64,000 nucleotides of DNA, from NCBI GenBank assembly GCA_018873245.2, contig JAEMBT020000005.1, forward strand, positions 9,224,001 to 9,288,000, in the 5' to 3' direction. Position 1 is the first letter of the stretch. Each line of letters begins with the position of its first letter. The notes beneath the pieces were generated by a model. It saw nothing but the letters and a program-made list of their open reading frames with translations. It was not told the DNA's origin and searched no databases. Of this stretch, positions 53,481-64,000 are shown one piece after another. Made by a program: the position numbers and the translations under genes. Source of the stretch: Archegozetes longisetosus. Its lineage: Eukaryota > Arthropoda > Arachnida > Sarcoptiformes > Trhypochthoniidae.

Positions 53481-56400
53481 TTAAGCCATTTCAATACAAT
53501 CTTTTTTACTTTTATTCTTCGAGAATAAACACTTTTTCAAATAGTTCTGAAAGTAAATGATTGGAGATTCAAAAAGTATCGAAAACAGAAAACCAAACAA
53601 GTATGACATCAGCAAATTACTAGTTAGTAGTGAAAGAATAGAAATATTATTCAGATCTTGTAATTCTCTTTTAGAACCCCAAGAGATCCAAACAATCCAA
53701 TTGTGTATTAAGTAAACAGAAAATGTTAATCGAGATAAGGGAATGAATGCTTTCCATGATAGAAAACTATTAACTAAACCTCCATTTCCTGTAATACACA
53801 TCCAGATTATTGTTGAGATATTTATGGTCCAAATCATTCTCGAGATCGGATATAAGATGGCAGAAATCCATTTATTATTAGGTGCACCAAAAGTCCAATA
53901 ATAAGTGTCGTAAGTATTTATCAGAAACGCGATAAATACCACAATCCAAATCAGTAGCTTTTTGAACTATGTTTTAAAAGTAATTTTTCATTAATTAGAT
54001 ATGAAGAGAAAAGGTTTTAAAAAGTTACGTTTGATAAAATTGCTGGACGGCTTTTGTAGATTATATAACCGAAAATAACTCCAGTGAAGTAAACTGATCC
54101 GTGGGCCCATGGCTTGTAGTAAATGACTTCTTGCCATGTGATCGAAAAGTATTCGCTTCGTTGAAAAATTAAAGAGTTTCAAATTAAAGATCATTAATGC
54201 TTTTCGATTGAATACCCGAATTGAGTGCTGACTCGTCCAGGAGTAAAATCGTATACGACTGTTAAAATCGATGTTATGAGAACAGATACAATAACGAGAG
54301 TTGTATTGACTATATGGCCAAATTTCGGATTTTTCAGTAAAGCTACGATAGCTATCAATGAAATACAATGGTATTGCATGTCAGCTGCTATGAACCACGA
54401 GCTGCCAATACACTGTTCGAGAGAAATTTTCTTATAGAGTTAGATCAAAATTTGTTTATTTCTCATTATTACATCAGGCTCAACACGCCTCAAGGTTTGG
54501 ACTCAAATTTTGAGACATTTTTTCATTTATTTTAACCCAAGACGAAATATTCATCTTGAGTGTGAATCCCGAGACTTTAGGCTTCTCTAAGTTTTGCAAA
54601 TTTCGGTAAAATTAGTCTTATTTAACTGAATCCTAGTGACATTTAGTATGTACCCACTTTTCTAAATCATGCATGAACTCCAAAAATGATCATTTTTTAA
54701 AGTCCAAACCTGGAAGGAAGGGAATTTTCAAATGAGTTAAGGATACCAACTCTCCGAATTTATACTGGGGCTTCAGCTTCGAGACGTTTCGAGCCTCCAG
54801 CGCAAAGGTGCAAGGTTTGATATTAAAAATTTATTTTTGGGTCCACTTTCGATTTCAAATTTATTGGAAATAGTTCTCAAAAATTATCCTAAGGTTCTGC
54901 CTTTGGAATTTTTCCCCTAGCTTTCATTCCATAAAGTGTTAGCATTCCTATGAGTGGACTGAGTGGGGCCTAAGCCTTCAGAATTTCATATTTATTGAAC
55001 GGGGTTTAGATTACAAGTTAAACCAATATATATAATTAAGAATTAATTTAATTTTAGTCTGAAAATTTTATAATTCAAATTTTAGAATAATATTAATACA
55101 TGGATGGATCGCTTAAAATGATATCTGATTGAAGGGGAGTCGAAATTTTGGCACTTCGTTAAACTTTCATATAGCATTTGATAGAAATAAGTGTTGGAGA
55201 TAAGTATTAATGTTTTTCGGTACTGATTATAATTAAAATAAAAATAAAAGTATTTTTTAGTGCTATCCTTCAGTAGGCTTCGATTTCTTATAAGTACACA
55301 TTTAGACGACATTGTTTTACGCGGTATGTTCTTTAATGTGCATTAAGAATTATTCGGGTATTCTTTTGGGAATAACTAGTTGAACAGCAAACTCTATCTC
55401 CGAGGTAGGATCGTCTCTGATCTTAATATCGAGAATAATATAAGGCCCCCTTCGAGAATTTTTGTTAAGATTCGCTTCAAGAAAATGGCGGTAACCCTTA
55501 AGTCATCCGTCAAACATGCTCCGGCAATAATCAACTTTAAAACATTCTAATAGATTATTGCGTTTAATTTCAATCATAGAAATATTTTGGTTCATAAGCA
55601 ATCTATTTTACCATATTTGATGTATCAAACAGATTTTGAATATACAGTATGTTTCGCCACCAATTTTCATAGCATTTGGTCGCTTCGTGCGAGACGGAAT
55701 GATTCCAACGCGGCCCTGAGCTTATTATCGGTAATAATGTTGTTGAAAGTATAAATACTACTAGTAATGGTGTAAGTCTTATATATCGTTGAACGATGAA
55801 TTCCACTTTGCCAAACCCCTGGTGTATTCTCTTAGCGTTATTTAGAGTTGTATAAGAAACCAATAAACCACTTTATGACAGAATTTGACACATATTCAAA
55901 CGAACAAACGAGTTATAAGATTATTTTAAACTATATTTCAATTAAGAAAACTCTAACCTTATTAAAAAGAATGTATCAACAATACATTGAAGTTTTGTAC
56001 TCCACATATTTTGAGGTGAATTTAGTATATCCTTCAACCTGAATGTATCCTCTATTGAGAAATTGAAATGAGACAGAAAGAATATTTAGTGAGTTTTTAT
56101 TTCATATTTTATTGAGTTGAATTCTATTAAATCTGGTATGATTACTATATAGATTCTGCTCGCACAGTTCAATCGTATGACCAGCTACTATACAAAGCAT
56201 TGATATAACTCTTATTCCTTCAATACATGACAATTCTTGATTTTTCTTGGTTGAAGCCAGTCTTCTAATGTTGCTCGTCAAGGAAAATGCTTGTACAAAT
56301 CGATGGTATTTATGATGATCTACTTTTTGAAGAATAGATTAAATTTTTTGTTGAAGTTTGTGTGTATAATATACTTACCTTTTGGGTTTGAAATCTGTTT

Positions 56401-57243
56401 TAAAATAGCTGATAAAATAGGTCCGAGTATGAAAATCGATAAAAATAACCTACGATTGAAGGTAAGCTTAACTCTGATTAGAAACAACCTTGCTGACTTA
56501 CAAAGCGATTATTTGGATTTCGTTAAGTTTTATTTCACTCTTAGTTTCGCATTCAAGATTTCCCAGTGATAAACCAGAATTGTCAATGCCTGCATAAGTC
56601 AACATTTCAATTAAGAATGTATGAAAATTTTGTACAATTTCTTACTTTTTTCTAATAGAGTAAAAATATCGTTTCTATCACACTTTTTTGGAGTACAAAT
56701 TCCTATTCTCACAGGAAATAAATAGAAATAAATCGCATTTTCTGATAATTTAGCAAAAAAATGATTTCCGCTTTTGTTGAAATATTCTGGTAAAACATTC
56801 ACTTTATTATTAAGATTAACATGAAGTGGTTGAGGCTCTGGCAATGGAATTCTTATATCAATCATACAGTATTGCGGTTGACCGATAACCGAATTTGGTT
56901 CAATAGATAAACACTGATCGTAATGACCCAAGTCAGTAAACGTTCCTTCAAGTATACCCATGGGAGGAAACCGAGCCCATGAATCATACATTTTATAAGA
57001 CCAGTCTTCAAAGTGGTTGAGAGCTTCAATTGTACCAGAAATACTTCTGGAACACTCTTGAGAAATGTTCGCTGACTTGTAGATTGATTCGATGTACTCT
57101 TTATTAACTGGAAGACTTATTTCCTTGAATACTCGAAAAGCATTTATCATTTTGTTCCAATTAAAGTTTGAAATACATATTGTAATATTTATTTCGGTGC
57201 ATAGAACAAATATGAATAAATATTTCGACAAATATATTTCCAT
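53481..57243 (-). CDS. NRF-6-like acyltransferase-3 membrane protein (9 exons)
   Basis: Exons 57243-56646, 56589-56502, 56449-56379, 56289-56146, 56051-55958, 55870-55612, 54430-54216, 54155-54029 and 53966-53481 splice with GT..AG and matching phase to 693 residues. Start is the Met before the signal-like YLFIFVLCTEINITICIS. Exon 1 is the extracellular NRF domain (SARFPPMGILEGT-type motif as DSWARFPPMGILEGTFTDLG, then YDQCLSI, GICTPKKC). Later exons give the acyltransferase-3 part: SCIEGIRVISMLCIVAGHT, VDTFFLISGLLVSYTTL, ENWWRNILYIQNLF, SWFIAADMQYHC, YYKPWAHGSVYFTGVIFGY and FIPLSRLTFSVYLIHNWIV. This is the order in nose-resistant-to-fluoxetine proteins, multi-pass membrane proteins implicated in lipid or yolk and drug transport. 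The 1.18-kb intron 6 holds no further exon I can see. Intact. Confidence 0.92.
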
Positions 57244-57315
57244 TATATGATATTTTTTCTTTGTTCTTAAAACAACTTTTATCAAAAGTATTTCTTTTGA
57301 TGTATTTTCTATTCG

Positions 57316-57570
57316 TTTTAGAATTAAATACTTTTAATAAAGTATCGTCAAGTCTATGATTTCAATGAATAAGTTTGCCAAAGAGACGATTTAAAGTATA
57401 AAAGTTTTCAAGGTAGCTTAAGAGTGACATTACATTGAGAAATACGAATAATGTTAGTACGTGTCAGATTTTTATGCTTGATTTAAGTATATTATAACAT
57501 TAAATCTCTTGAGAACATAAACCTTGAAGCATTATCAACTAAGTTTCATGAGTTAATCGCGTAGATATGA
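57316..57570. repeat. Dispersed 250-bp repeat, copy B
   Basis: Partner of 50817-51078, beginning 70 bp upstream of the NRF-6 start codon. It would therefore overlap that gene's promoter and leader. Shared landmarks include TTTTAGAATTAAATACTTTT, ACGTGTCAGATTTTTA and TAAATCTCTTGAGAAC. Confidence 0.65.
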
Positions 57571-59426
57571 TACAAGAAAATAAACAATTTTTCAAATAGT
57601 TCTTTAAAAAATCATTGGAGACTCAAAAGGTAGACATTTAATTAGATGTAAGAGATTCTCTATTAAATTTAGTGCATCTTATCTTCAAATATCATGAGAA
57701 AATGAAAGTTTTTAGGTTATGTAACTGAGCGATTTACACGGTAAAGGTGTGTAGTTTCTTCAGAGATTCAAAATTCTCTTGATCAAGTATTTCTTATCTG
57801 GGATATTGAGTAGAGATCATAGCAATTGTTTCTGTTTTTCTGCTGCTGTAAATACTATTTTGATCATTGATAGGACTAAACTCCCTTTTTCGATAGAAAG
57901 GACTGAACTTCTGGTACAGATTCTATTAATATTTCAATAAATTTATAAGTTATTATCTAACTTGAGATAAAATTATATCGTATTCATGTAACCATAAATT
58001 CGACGATTCGAAAATTGCTGATAGGACTAAATCCCCTTCTGTTTGACTCTTAGCTACGACCGTGACCAGACTTTAATTAAATTATTCGTTGACGATCTCA
58101 TTTCCTCTTTCACTTGAAATAGAAACTTCACTTCAGACTCTTTGTGCAGAATACTTGCAGAGTGCAAGTATTAATAAAGAATGCGTAACAGAACTATTTT
58201 TAAGTTGAAGGTTGATCATACGATTTGTATTCTTTCCCAGTTTTCTCTCGAAAATATTTTATGTGTATCCTTAATACGCTGCAAATATTTTTTATACGTT
58301 AGATCTGATTAATATATTTCCTCCAGTCATATTTGATAGGTTTTTCCGAAATAAATGCAGGAAATCTTATCTATATTGCTATTGAAGCTTTAATATTCAT
58401 TTTCTAGTTGTTTTGAGACTTTTCTTTTTGAGTTTTACATTTCAGTTGGGACGGGCTTCAGAAATTTATATATTACATGGATGAAGAAATGAAATTTTTG
58501 TTCTTGAAATTGAATCCAATATAACCAGACTTACTACCTGTTCTTCGTTTAAATCTTGTATACAATATATCATGGGGGATATGTATTTATATATTTTTTG
58601 AAATTTATTATTCTTTGGTTGATGTCTATCATTAATCAATTACATCATTTAATCAATCGACAAATATTGTTATTAAATCTACTAAAACACGAATACTTTT
58701 GCTTAGTTTAGTATAATTTTGACTTTTTCATTGATATTAAGGTTTTCAGATTACAATTATCTAAGTATTAAAGTTTAAAATTTTCAAGATCGCATAAAGT
58801 AAAGTGCAAGTTATAATCAGGAGTTTTTTGTTATAAACAAGTATTAAAAATTATTCAATATTTTATTCTTTACAAGTGATGCATTATCAGAACAAACAAA
58901 CTTAACAAAGCAAATAATTATTTAAATTAATTGTATGCGGAATGAAAATAGAACAAATTTTACTTAGTTATAGCGAAAAATTTACACAACCAAAAATTTC
59001 GAAATTTTAAGTATTTATTTATGGTGGCCCATATTCTTCATTACTATTCACTTTTTATTTTTCACTTTTCATTTTTCAAATGATTTTACATACTAATAGC
59101 ATATCATTCGGATATCTTAAGTCGTTGCCTTTATAAAGATTGCTGAGCGACGCTCAGGGTTGACTTATAACCAAACGTTAAAAAATATTTGTTTAAATAA
59201 TTTCGACTGAGGAAACTTCTTTTATGCTGAAGGAATAAGGTTATTAGAACCAACAATTAGTGTCGAAGACGTATAATCATTTGCAAAACTTCGACAAAAC
59301 ACCGAAAACTATTTCGCCAATAGCCATCAGACCCACAATGAATACCGATGAGTGACTGTATAACTCGTTCTTAACACACGTTATCATATCTGTGTATAAA
59401 TGCAAGAGTCACTTTGCGAGTTTTAT
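57571..59426. other. Intergenic, nothing recognised
   Basis: A+T-rich, no gene or repeat partner found in this window. A short string TGCTGAGCGACGCTCAGG near 59140 is a small perfect palindrome (GAGCG/CGCTC). Confidence 0.45.
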
Positions 59427-59615
59427 GCTTACAATGCGGATCCGACTATTGTCGCAAAAATTTCAATCTAAATCTTCAATAAACTAATAGATTAGTTAAT
59501 TTCATAAAATTTTATGTATATCTAAAAGGCTGACCGCGAGGTTATAGGTCAAAATTAAAGGTTATAAGTTTGTACAAAATATCAATGGAGTGTATTAATG
59601 GACAATTTCATTTAA

Positions 59616-59692
59616 GGCTTAGTGGCGCAAACGATAGAGGCTTGAATTATATTTAGATAACATGACTTAGAGATCGAATCCACGTCTTTTTA
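59616..59692 (+). repeat. tRNA-like pol III box segment, left arm
   Basis: GGCTTAGTGGCGCAAACGAT resembles a tRNA D-arm/A box and GAGATCGAATCCACG a T-arm/B box, at tRNA-like spacing. The acceptor stem does not pair, so it is not a functional tRNA. Oriented towards the central ORF. Confidence 0.55.
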
Positions 59693-59751
59693 AACTTTTT
59701 TGAAGTTTTTGAACTTTTATTAATCAAAACAAGTAATATTTTGATTCAAAA

Positions 59752-60105
59752 ATGCATAATATGATGAACATTGTAAATATTTTACAAAAAGTAATTATTG
59801 AAAAGCATAATTTTACTGCTAGTGAACCAACAGAAGAAGAAAAAAATGTTGCGTATAATTTGTATATAATATTACAAAATAAATTTATGTTGAATCAGGA
59901 ATCTAAATATGAAGAATTTCTTGATTATTCCGATTACGATAGTGATAGTGATACTGACGGAGAAACTAATTTTAATGACAGTAATAGTTATGAAAATGAT
60001 CCAGAATTTGAAATTATTACAGAAAATGATAGAAATTTAAATAAGTTTAGTTTCGAAGAAATGAAACAAATTAATGATTATTCGATTTTATCTAACAGTA
60101 TGTAA
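59752..60105 (+). CDS. Acidic 117-residue ORF inside the inverted-repeat element
   Basis: An uninterrupted 118-codon frame. The first 50 residues are moderately hydrophobic (MNIVNILQKVIIEKH, VAYNLYIILQNKFML), followed by a strongly acidic stretch (FLDYSDYDSDSDTDGE, ENDPEFEIITEND) and a short end LNKFSFEEMKQINDYSIL. It has no cysteine cluster, signal peptide or transmembrane segment. I do not recognise the family; an acidic N-terminal piece of a transposase or a partner protein is possible. It lies centrally between the arms, as a transposon gene would, but is too short to be a transposase by itself. The plus frame is preserved while surrounding sequence is full of stops, which is weak evidence of recent activity. 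Confidence 0.5.
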   Translation: MHNMMNIVNILQKVIIEKHNFTASEPTEEEKNVAYNLYIILQNKFMLNQESKYEEFLDYSDYDSDSDTDGETNFNDSNSYENDPEFEIITENDRNLNKFSFEEMKQINDYSILSNSM

Positions 60106-60204
60106 AACAATTGTATATAATTCTTGAATCTTTGAATTCTTAATTGAAATCAATGAAAAAAAATACCAATATATAATAATTTTAAAATGCAAAAATAAGT
60201 TACA

Positions 60205-60285
60205 GATGCGGATTCGATCCCACATGCGAAAGTATAGAAAAATATACAAGTCTTTAGTCGTTTGGGCCACTAAGCCTAATATGAT
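60205..60285 (-). repeat. tRNA-like pol III box segment, right arm
   Basis: On the minus strand GGCTTAGTGGCCCAAACGAC (A-box-like) and GTGGGATCGAATCCGC (B-box-like) mirror the left-arm segment, also pointing to the element centre. The middle portion differs in sequence from the left copy. Confidence 0.55.
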
Positions 60286-60661
60286 ATTTTATACTAATAC
60301 ACTCCATTGATATTTTATGCAAACTTATAACCTTTAATTTTGACCTATAACCTCGCGATCAGCCTTTTAAATATACATAAAATTTTATGAAATTAACTAA
60401 TCTATTAGTTTATTGAAGATTTAGATTGAAATTTTTGCGACAATAGTCGGATCCGCATTGTTAGCTTAAAACGTCTTTCAAAGTTGAAAAGTAAAAGTGG
60501 AAGTAATTAATGTTAACATGTAATAATTTTTAAAATACACAATAAAGATTTAATGTACAGAATAATTAATTATATATAATTTAAAGAATCTTTGTTGCTT
60601 TTTGTTTATATGATTAAAAACTGAAAGTGCCTCTCATTTATATATAGATGTAGTTAACTGA

Positions 60662-60938
60662 TTTTAAAGAGTGGTATTCAAATTTTCAAAAGTGAATAAC
60701 TTTTGAAGCGTTTATCTGATATGCTTAAGACTTACATTCCTGAAAATTGTGTGCAAAAACCTTGAAATGATTCGCATATCATCATTTGTTCCATGAGGTT
60801 CACTGATGAACATCGGTGATATGCACATCATTTCAAAGGTTTTTGCATACCGTTTCCAGAAATATGTCTTAAAGCATATGAGTTGAATGCTTCAAGAGTT
60901 ATTCACTTTTTGAAATTTTAAATACTACACTTTTAAAA
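60662..60938. repeat. Palindromic MITE-like repeat, about 275 bp
   Basis: GTGGTATTCAAATTTTCAAA on the left pairs with GTAGTATTTAAAATTTCAAA read from the right; complementarity continues through AAGTGAATAAC, CATATGCTTAAGAC and GCAAAAACCTT.GAAATGAT to an axis near 60800. Non-coding; target duplication unclear. Confidence 0.78.
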
Positions 60939-61685
60939 TAAATTAATTATATGATGTTCAGTATTTCGAACGAGTTATACAACCATTCAAATGAAAACTT
61001 CAATCGTAGATTTCACCCTGTTCCAGATTTTGCACCACTCTAAAACTTCCCCGAAATCACATCCCTATCTTTAATGATTTTTAAGCGAAATCTCAAAAGA
61101 GAACTAATGGGGGGGGGGGTGGTCAAGCGAATTTTTGAAGCCATTTTTTCTCTCATAGATGCAATGCTAAAAAAGTTTCAGGAAATTTTTCCATGGAACT
61201 GTACGCGTCAAAAATTTTAATATTCTAGTCTAAAATGTGTCTCTATATTTATCATCAAACCATGAGGTTAAAAGCATTTACATGTTTGTCTTCACTTATT
61301 TAAGATACCATCAGTTAAATAATATATTAGATTCCTAACCCTCGAAGTGACTCTAGATTCGCCTAAAATTTTTCAGCCACGAGTAGCAATAGTGGAAGTT
61401 CTCAAACCGTTCCACTGAAGGGTTAATAAACTCACATTAGTCTATATTGACGTTGCATTATCAAAAATTATGAGTACTCTTTAAAATAAGCAAATAAACG
61501 CATAAAAGTTTTGTTACTTCCAATAATAAGTTCACAAAGAAGTGTCTACGTGCTAATATGAGATTTATTAATTGCAATACTGTTTAGAAATTCTCAAAAT
61601 GTTGATAACTTGAACTATTAATATAAAAGCTAATGTCTCTTATATTTATCAAAGTTCAGTTGTAGTTTAAATGATTAGATGAATC
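60939..61685. other. Intergenic, 11-G run
   Basis: A run of 11 G at 61109-61119 stands out in this A+T-rich DNA. No gene or repeat recognised otherwise. Confidence 0.5.
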
Positions 61686-62290
61686 TTAATACCTGGTATG
61701 ATCTCCATTACGATCAATAGTTTGTTTAAATCTACTAGAATTAGAGTTGACCACATTGATTCTAACTAGAGCTTCCAAACAATTAGCACTCGTTATACCA
61801 AAAAATGATACAGATCTATGGTCAGAATTTGCTACAGATTAAGTATAGCGCTCATCAAATGCAGTCCTAATCCTAATGGGGCGTCGAACTAGTATGCGGA
61901 TAGCAGAGCCTGTTTGAAAGGTGCTCTCGTCCACAAATATGGTTATATACCGTTAATCTAAATCTGCGTGATTTTCAGCTAATTTTAGTCTATGAGCTCG
62001 ATGCCCAGTACTTATTTTTTTTCTCGAGACGCATGTAAGAAACTTATTCTCTAATAGTCGATAATTTATTATTACTCTACTTAGAAAACTTTGCAAATAT
62101 TCATTAATATCATTTAATTTACTGAAAGGGTTTTCGATAGCAGTGAGTAAAATATGAAAGTCTTGATCAGCAGTTGTTTCGTGGGCTTCGTGCTTTATGC
62201 AGTCTCCACTTTTCCTGTTCTCTCATATTGTACTTGTCTATCCATTTTCTCATGCAGTTCACACGTTTGATAGCACGAAAGCTATCTCTA
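61686..62290 (-). pseudogene. Tc1-like transposase relic
   Basis: The minus strand reads, with frameshifts and stops: CMRKWIDKYNMREQEKWR (first HTH end), NPFSKLNDINEYLQSFLS (second HTH), STGHRAHRLKLAENHADLD, YITIFVDESTFQTG (first catalytic Asp), a VSFFGITSANCLEALVRI segment, then directly NGDHTRY and stop. The last motif equals the C-terminus (NGGHTRY) of the Tc1-like transposase at 22681, so the second Asp and the Glu region have been deleted. Dead; different subfamily from 22439 to judge by the first Asp region. Confidence 0.72.
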
Positions 62291-62689
62291 TAGGTTTATA
62301 ATTAGTACCAAGGAAAAGCAATCAAATACCTTTCTATCCCATGAAGTAGTTGACCGCGTCTCCAAACTATTTGATCCAAAAATTTTATATTAAAATAGAG
62401 TTTTTTTTAACTAAACTCATATAAAAGCTGCAAACATGTGAATAAGCAAAGCAAAGTCTCAATAGATAATAGTTTAATTTTTTAGGCAAACTTTTCATTA
62501 GAGAAATCACGAGTTTAATTAATATGAACTTAACAAAAAAGTTCACAAAGTTTTTCTCAAATTTATTGCTAATATATTAAAGTATCACTACTTTGAGAAT
62601 TTCTGTACAATAATTCTCTAATCCATTTAAATTAAACTTAAAGGAATTGCAATAAAGTGAATACTTTCTAGAGTAGTGCCACTTCTAAG
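62291..62689. other. Intergenic, nothing recognised
   Basis: No feature identified. Confidence 0.4.
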
Positions 62690-63004
62690 GCTACTATCCA
62701 TGTGTTTTTGTTTGAGATCTTCTTTATAATAATTAGCCAAAATCAATGAATTCATAGCTTAATCTGCTTCAACACAATCAGTGCAAGGATATTTGATAAA
62801 GAGTGATAAACATATAAATATCTTTCTATTTTGACTAAGTTTTAATTTCTTTTCTGTCTGTTTTCTCTGGGCTCTTGAATTATCAGTAAATTTCTGATCA
62901 AAATAATCGAAACTTGTTTCGAGTATTGATTTGTAGCAATAAATGTGTTTGTTTACTATTTTGAACTCGATATCACTAAATTTCCGATTGATGAAAAGTT
63001 TCAA
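62690..63004 (-). pseudogene. BTB/POZ-domain fragment with a stop
   Basis: The minus frame gives KLFINRKFSDIEFKIVNKHI, then YCYKSILETSFDYFDQKFTD, which is the start of a BTB/POZ fold (SD-hydrophobic-F, K-SIL-S-YF). Further on come FIKYPCTDCVEAD (the sheet and helix before the C-terminal half), a stop, and AMNSLILANYYKEDLKQKHM, which matches the helices following. The H of the usual HKxIL motif is Y. The central part of the domain (about 15 residues) is missing and no exon for downstream Kelch, BACK or zinc-finger domains is evident. Probably a decayed gene copy or an exon of a gene running left with poorly visible splice sites. Confidence 0.6.
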
Positions 63005-64000
63005 ATTTCTTTCGAGCTACTGGTTGTTAGTTGCTATGAAATTGAATAATTATCGAGATTTTGCGGTTTTCGTATATATTGTTTAAAATATCGTGCATTG
63101 ATTTGAATGGAATTTCCTCAGTGAAATTATTTATTATTTTTTATATTTACCTCAAACATTTACCACAGTACCCATTTTAGGTACTGAAAATTATCATCTC
63201 TTACTATAACTAATACTTCTTACTGAAGTTAAGACATTTTTATCTTTAATAAATATTTTTAGTTATCATACTTATTTATCAAATTGAGTCTATTTCTATA
63301 CTTGCATGCATATGGAAATTAATCTTTAGCATTAATAAAATTTTATGTGTTGAACTAAGAAATTTATTTGACTTTTACGAATAATTTACTTAAGTAACAA
63401 AACAAACAGTAACAGCCTGCATTCAACATTTGAAGGATAAGATCATGAATGATATCTCTAAGCTTTTAGACAAATATTTTTATTCATAAGAGAATCATAT
63501 TTTATTTAAATAAATTTGAACAAGCACGAGAAAATTGATAATAAATTATCGAAGCTTTATATAATAGAAATTCATTTTGCGGCTACTATTAGATTTACAT
63601 TAATAGCTATCTTCAATATACAAATGTTTAACTTTTTCGATAACTTAATATTGATTAATTCGATCAAGAATTATTTTTTCGTTAAATATATAAAATGTTA
63701 TACATTTAATGTTTGTTTTGATTGAAATTTTTATTTAAATGAGTTTTTTATGTTTACCCTACGATAAAGTATGCGCTCATCTATTATGATGAGAGTTTAC
63801 TTTGATGTTAAAAAATCTCCGGCATACAACTGATAATCCTATCACTTGTTTGTTGAAACATTATTCAAAGCAAAAAAATATAGAAACTAGCGAAATACTG
63901 GCTGTGCAAAAATCTTATCCCAGAAAATATTAATTTGAGATTAGATAGAGAAAGCAATTGAGGCTTCAAGAATTATTCCGTTTTGAATCCAAGAGTATGA
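63005..64000. other. Intergenic, nothing recognised
   Basis: No gene or repeat identified. Exons of the BTB gene upstream (to the right) would be expected here if it is real, but none was recognised. Confidence 0.4.

Larger units (their letters stand above)
59427..60470. mobile_element. Long-inverted-repeat element with tRNA-like arms
   Basis: Arms of about 185 bp (left 59427-59610, right about 60290-60470) are nearly identical inverted copies running from GCTTACAATGCGGATCCGAC (left) through AATAAACTAATAGATTAGTT and GGTTATAGGTCAAAATTAAA to ATATCAATGGAGTGTATTA. Pairing then continues less perfectly through a tRNA-like segment on each side. The centre holds an acidic ORF (59752-60105). Long arms resemble Mutator-type or foldback elements, but I could not find a 9-bp or other target duplication. 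Confidence 0.82.

Noticed and set aside
55082..55312. 76-codon minus frame in the long NRF-6 intron, considered as an extra exon
   Set aside because: Flanking exons already join with conserved spacing (NLF..SNM to CIGSSWF), and this peptide has no family match.
59616..59692. Functional tRNA in the inverted-repeat arm
   Set aside because: Only the internal promoter boxes are plausible; stems of the cloverleaf do not form.
61109..61119. G-quadruplex at the 11-G run
   Set aside because: A single G run without three partners nearby cannot form an intramolecular quadruplex.

Overview
The window is AT-rich nuclear DNA (roughly 70 % A+T by eye) from an animal, most likely an arthropod. The evidence is spliced genes with short GT..AG introns (about 50-350 bp, one of 1.2 kb), a 7-transmembrane gustatory-type chemoreceptor, a nose-resistant-to-fluoxetine (NRF-6) family acyltransferase, a metazoan MESH1, and a dense population of Tc1/mariner, hAT, PIF/Harbinger, foldback, SINE and non-LTR elements. 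I cannot fix the order or species; mite or insect both remain possible.

Host genes, left to right: MESH1 (2611-3566, +, 2 exons); a complete 4-exon gustatory receptor (5411-6913, +); three secreted TIMP/NTR-like proteins all on the minus strand (15292-19665, 37368-38243, 49922-50476); a 9-exon NRF-6-like membrane protein (53481-57243, -); and a broken BTB/POZ fragment (62690-63004, -). The exon models for MESH1, the receptor and NRF-6 were built by hand from splice sites; every junction keeps phase.

The most distinctive host feature is the TIMP-like trio. Each has a signal peptide ending ..SES(N/I)A followed immediately by Cys-x-Cys, a netrin-type domain with the six-cysteine pattern of a TIMP N-domain, and then an unrelated low-complexity tail: a 1.2-1.3 kilo-residue Thr/Pro/Arg/Glu repeat array with opposite-charge blocks (first), an acidic Asp/Asn/Ser tail (second), and a short Tyr-Pro-Lys-Pro repeat (third). 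They share no operon-like arrangement but look like dispersed tandem paralogues separated by transposon debris.

The rest is transposon biology with unusually readable stratigraphy. A hAT-type MITE family (ends TAGTGTTG, 8-bp target duplications) is present in four copies; one carries a nested PIF/Harbinger element, and another copy 4 kb away is its empty site. Region 21.6-24.6 kb is a foldback element with a five-exon Tc1-like element inserted at its symmetry axis. Region 34.7-36.7 kb is a near-perfect palindrome with a mariner in one arm, the other arm being the empty site. Region 39.0-41.6 kb is another mariner of that family broken by an unknown insert, a hAT MITE and a GC-rich tRNA-derived SINE. 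Region 42.9-44.1 kb is a palindrome with a different small palindromic element in each arm. Region 46.3-49.4 kb is a third mariner copy interrupted by a MITE and a DD41D Tc1/mariner element with a single frameshift. Region 51.3-53.5 kb holds two more Tc1/mariner relics abutting the 3' end of NRF-6. Region 59.4-60.5 kb is a long-inverted-repeat element whose arms carry tRNA-like pol III boxes and which encloses an acidic 117-residue ORF.

No bacterial-type operons, CRISPR arrays, rRNA or convincing functional tRNA genes were seen.
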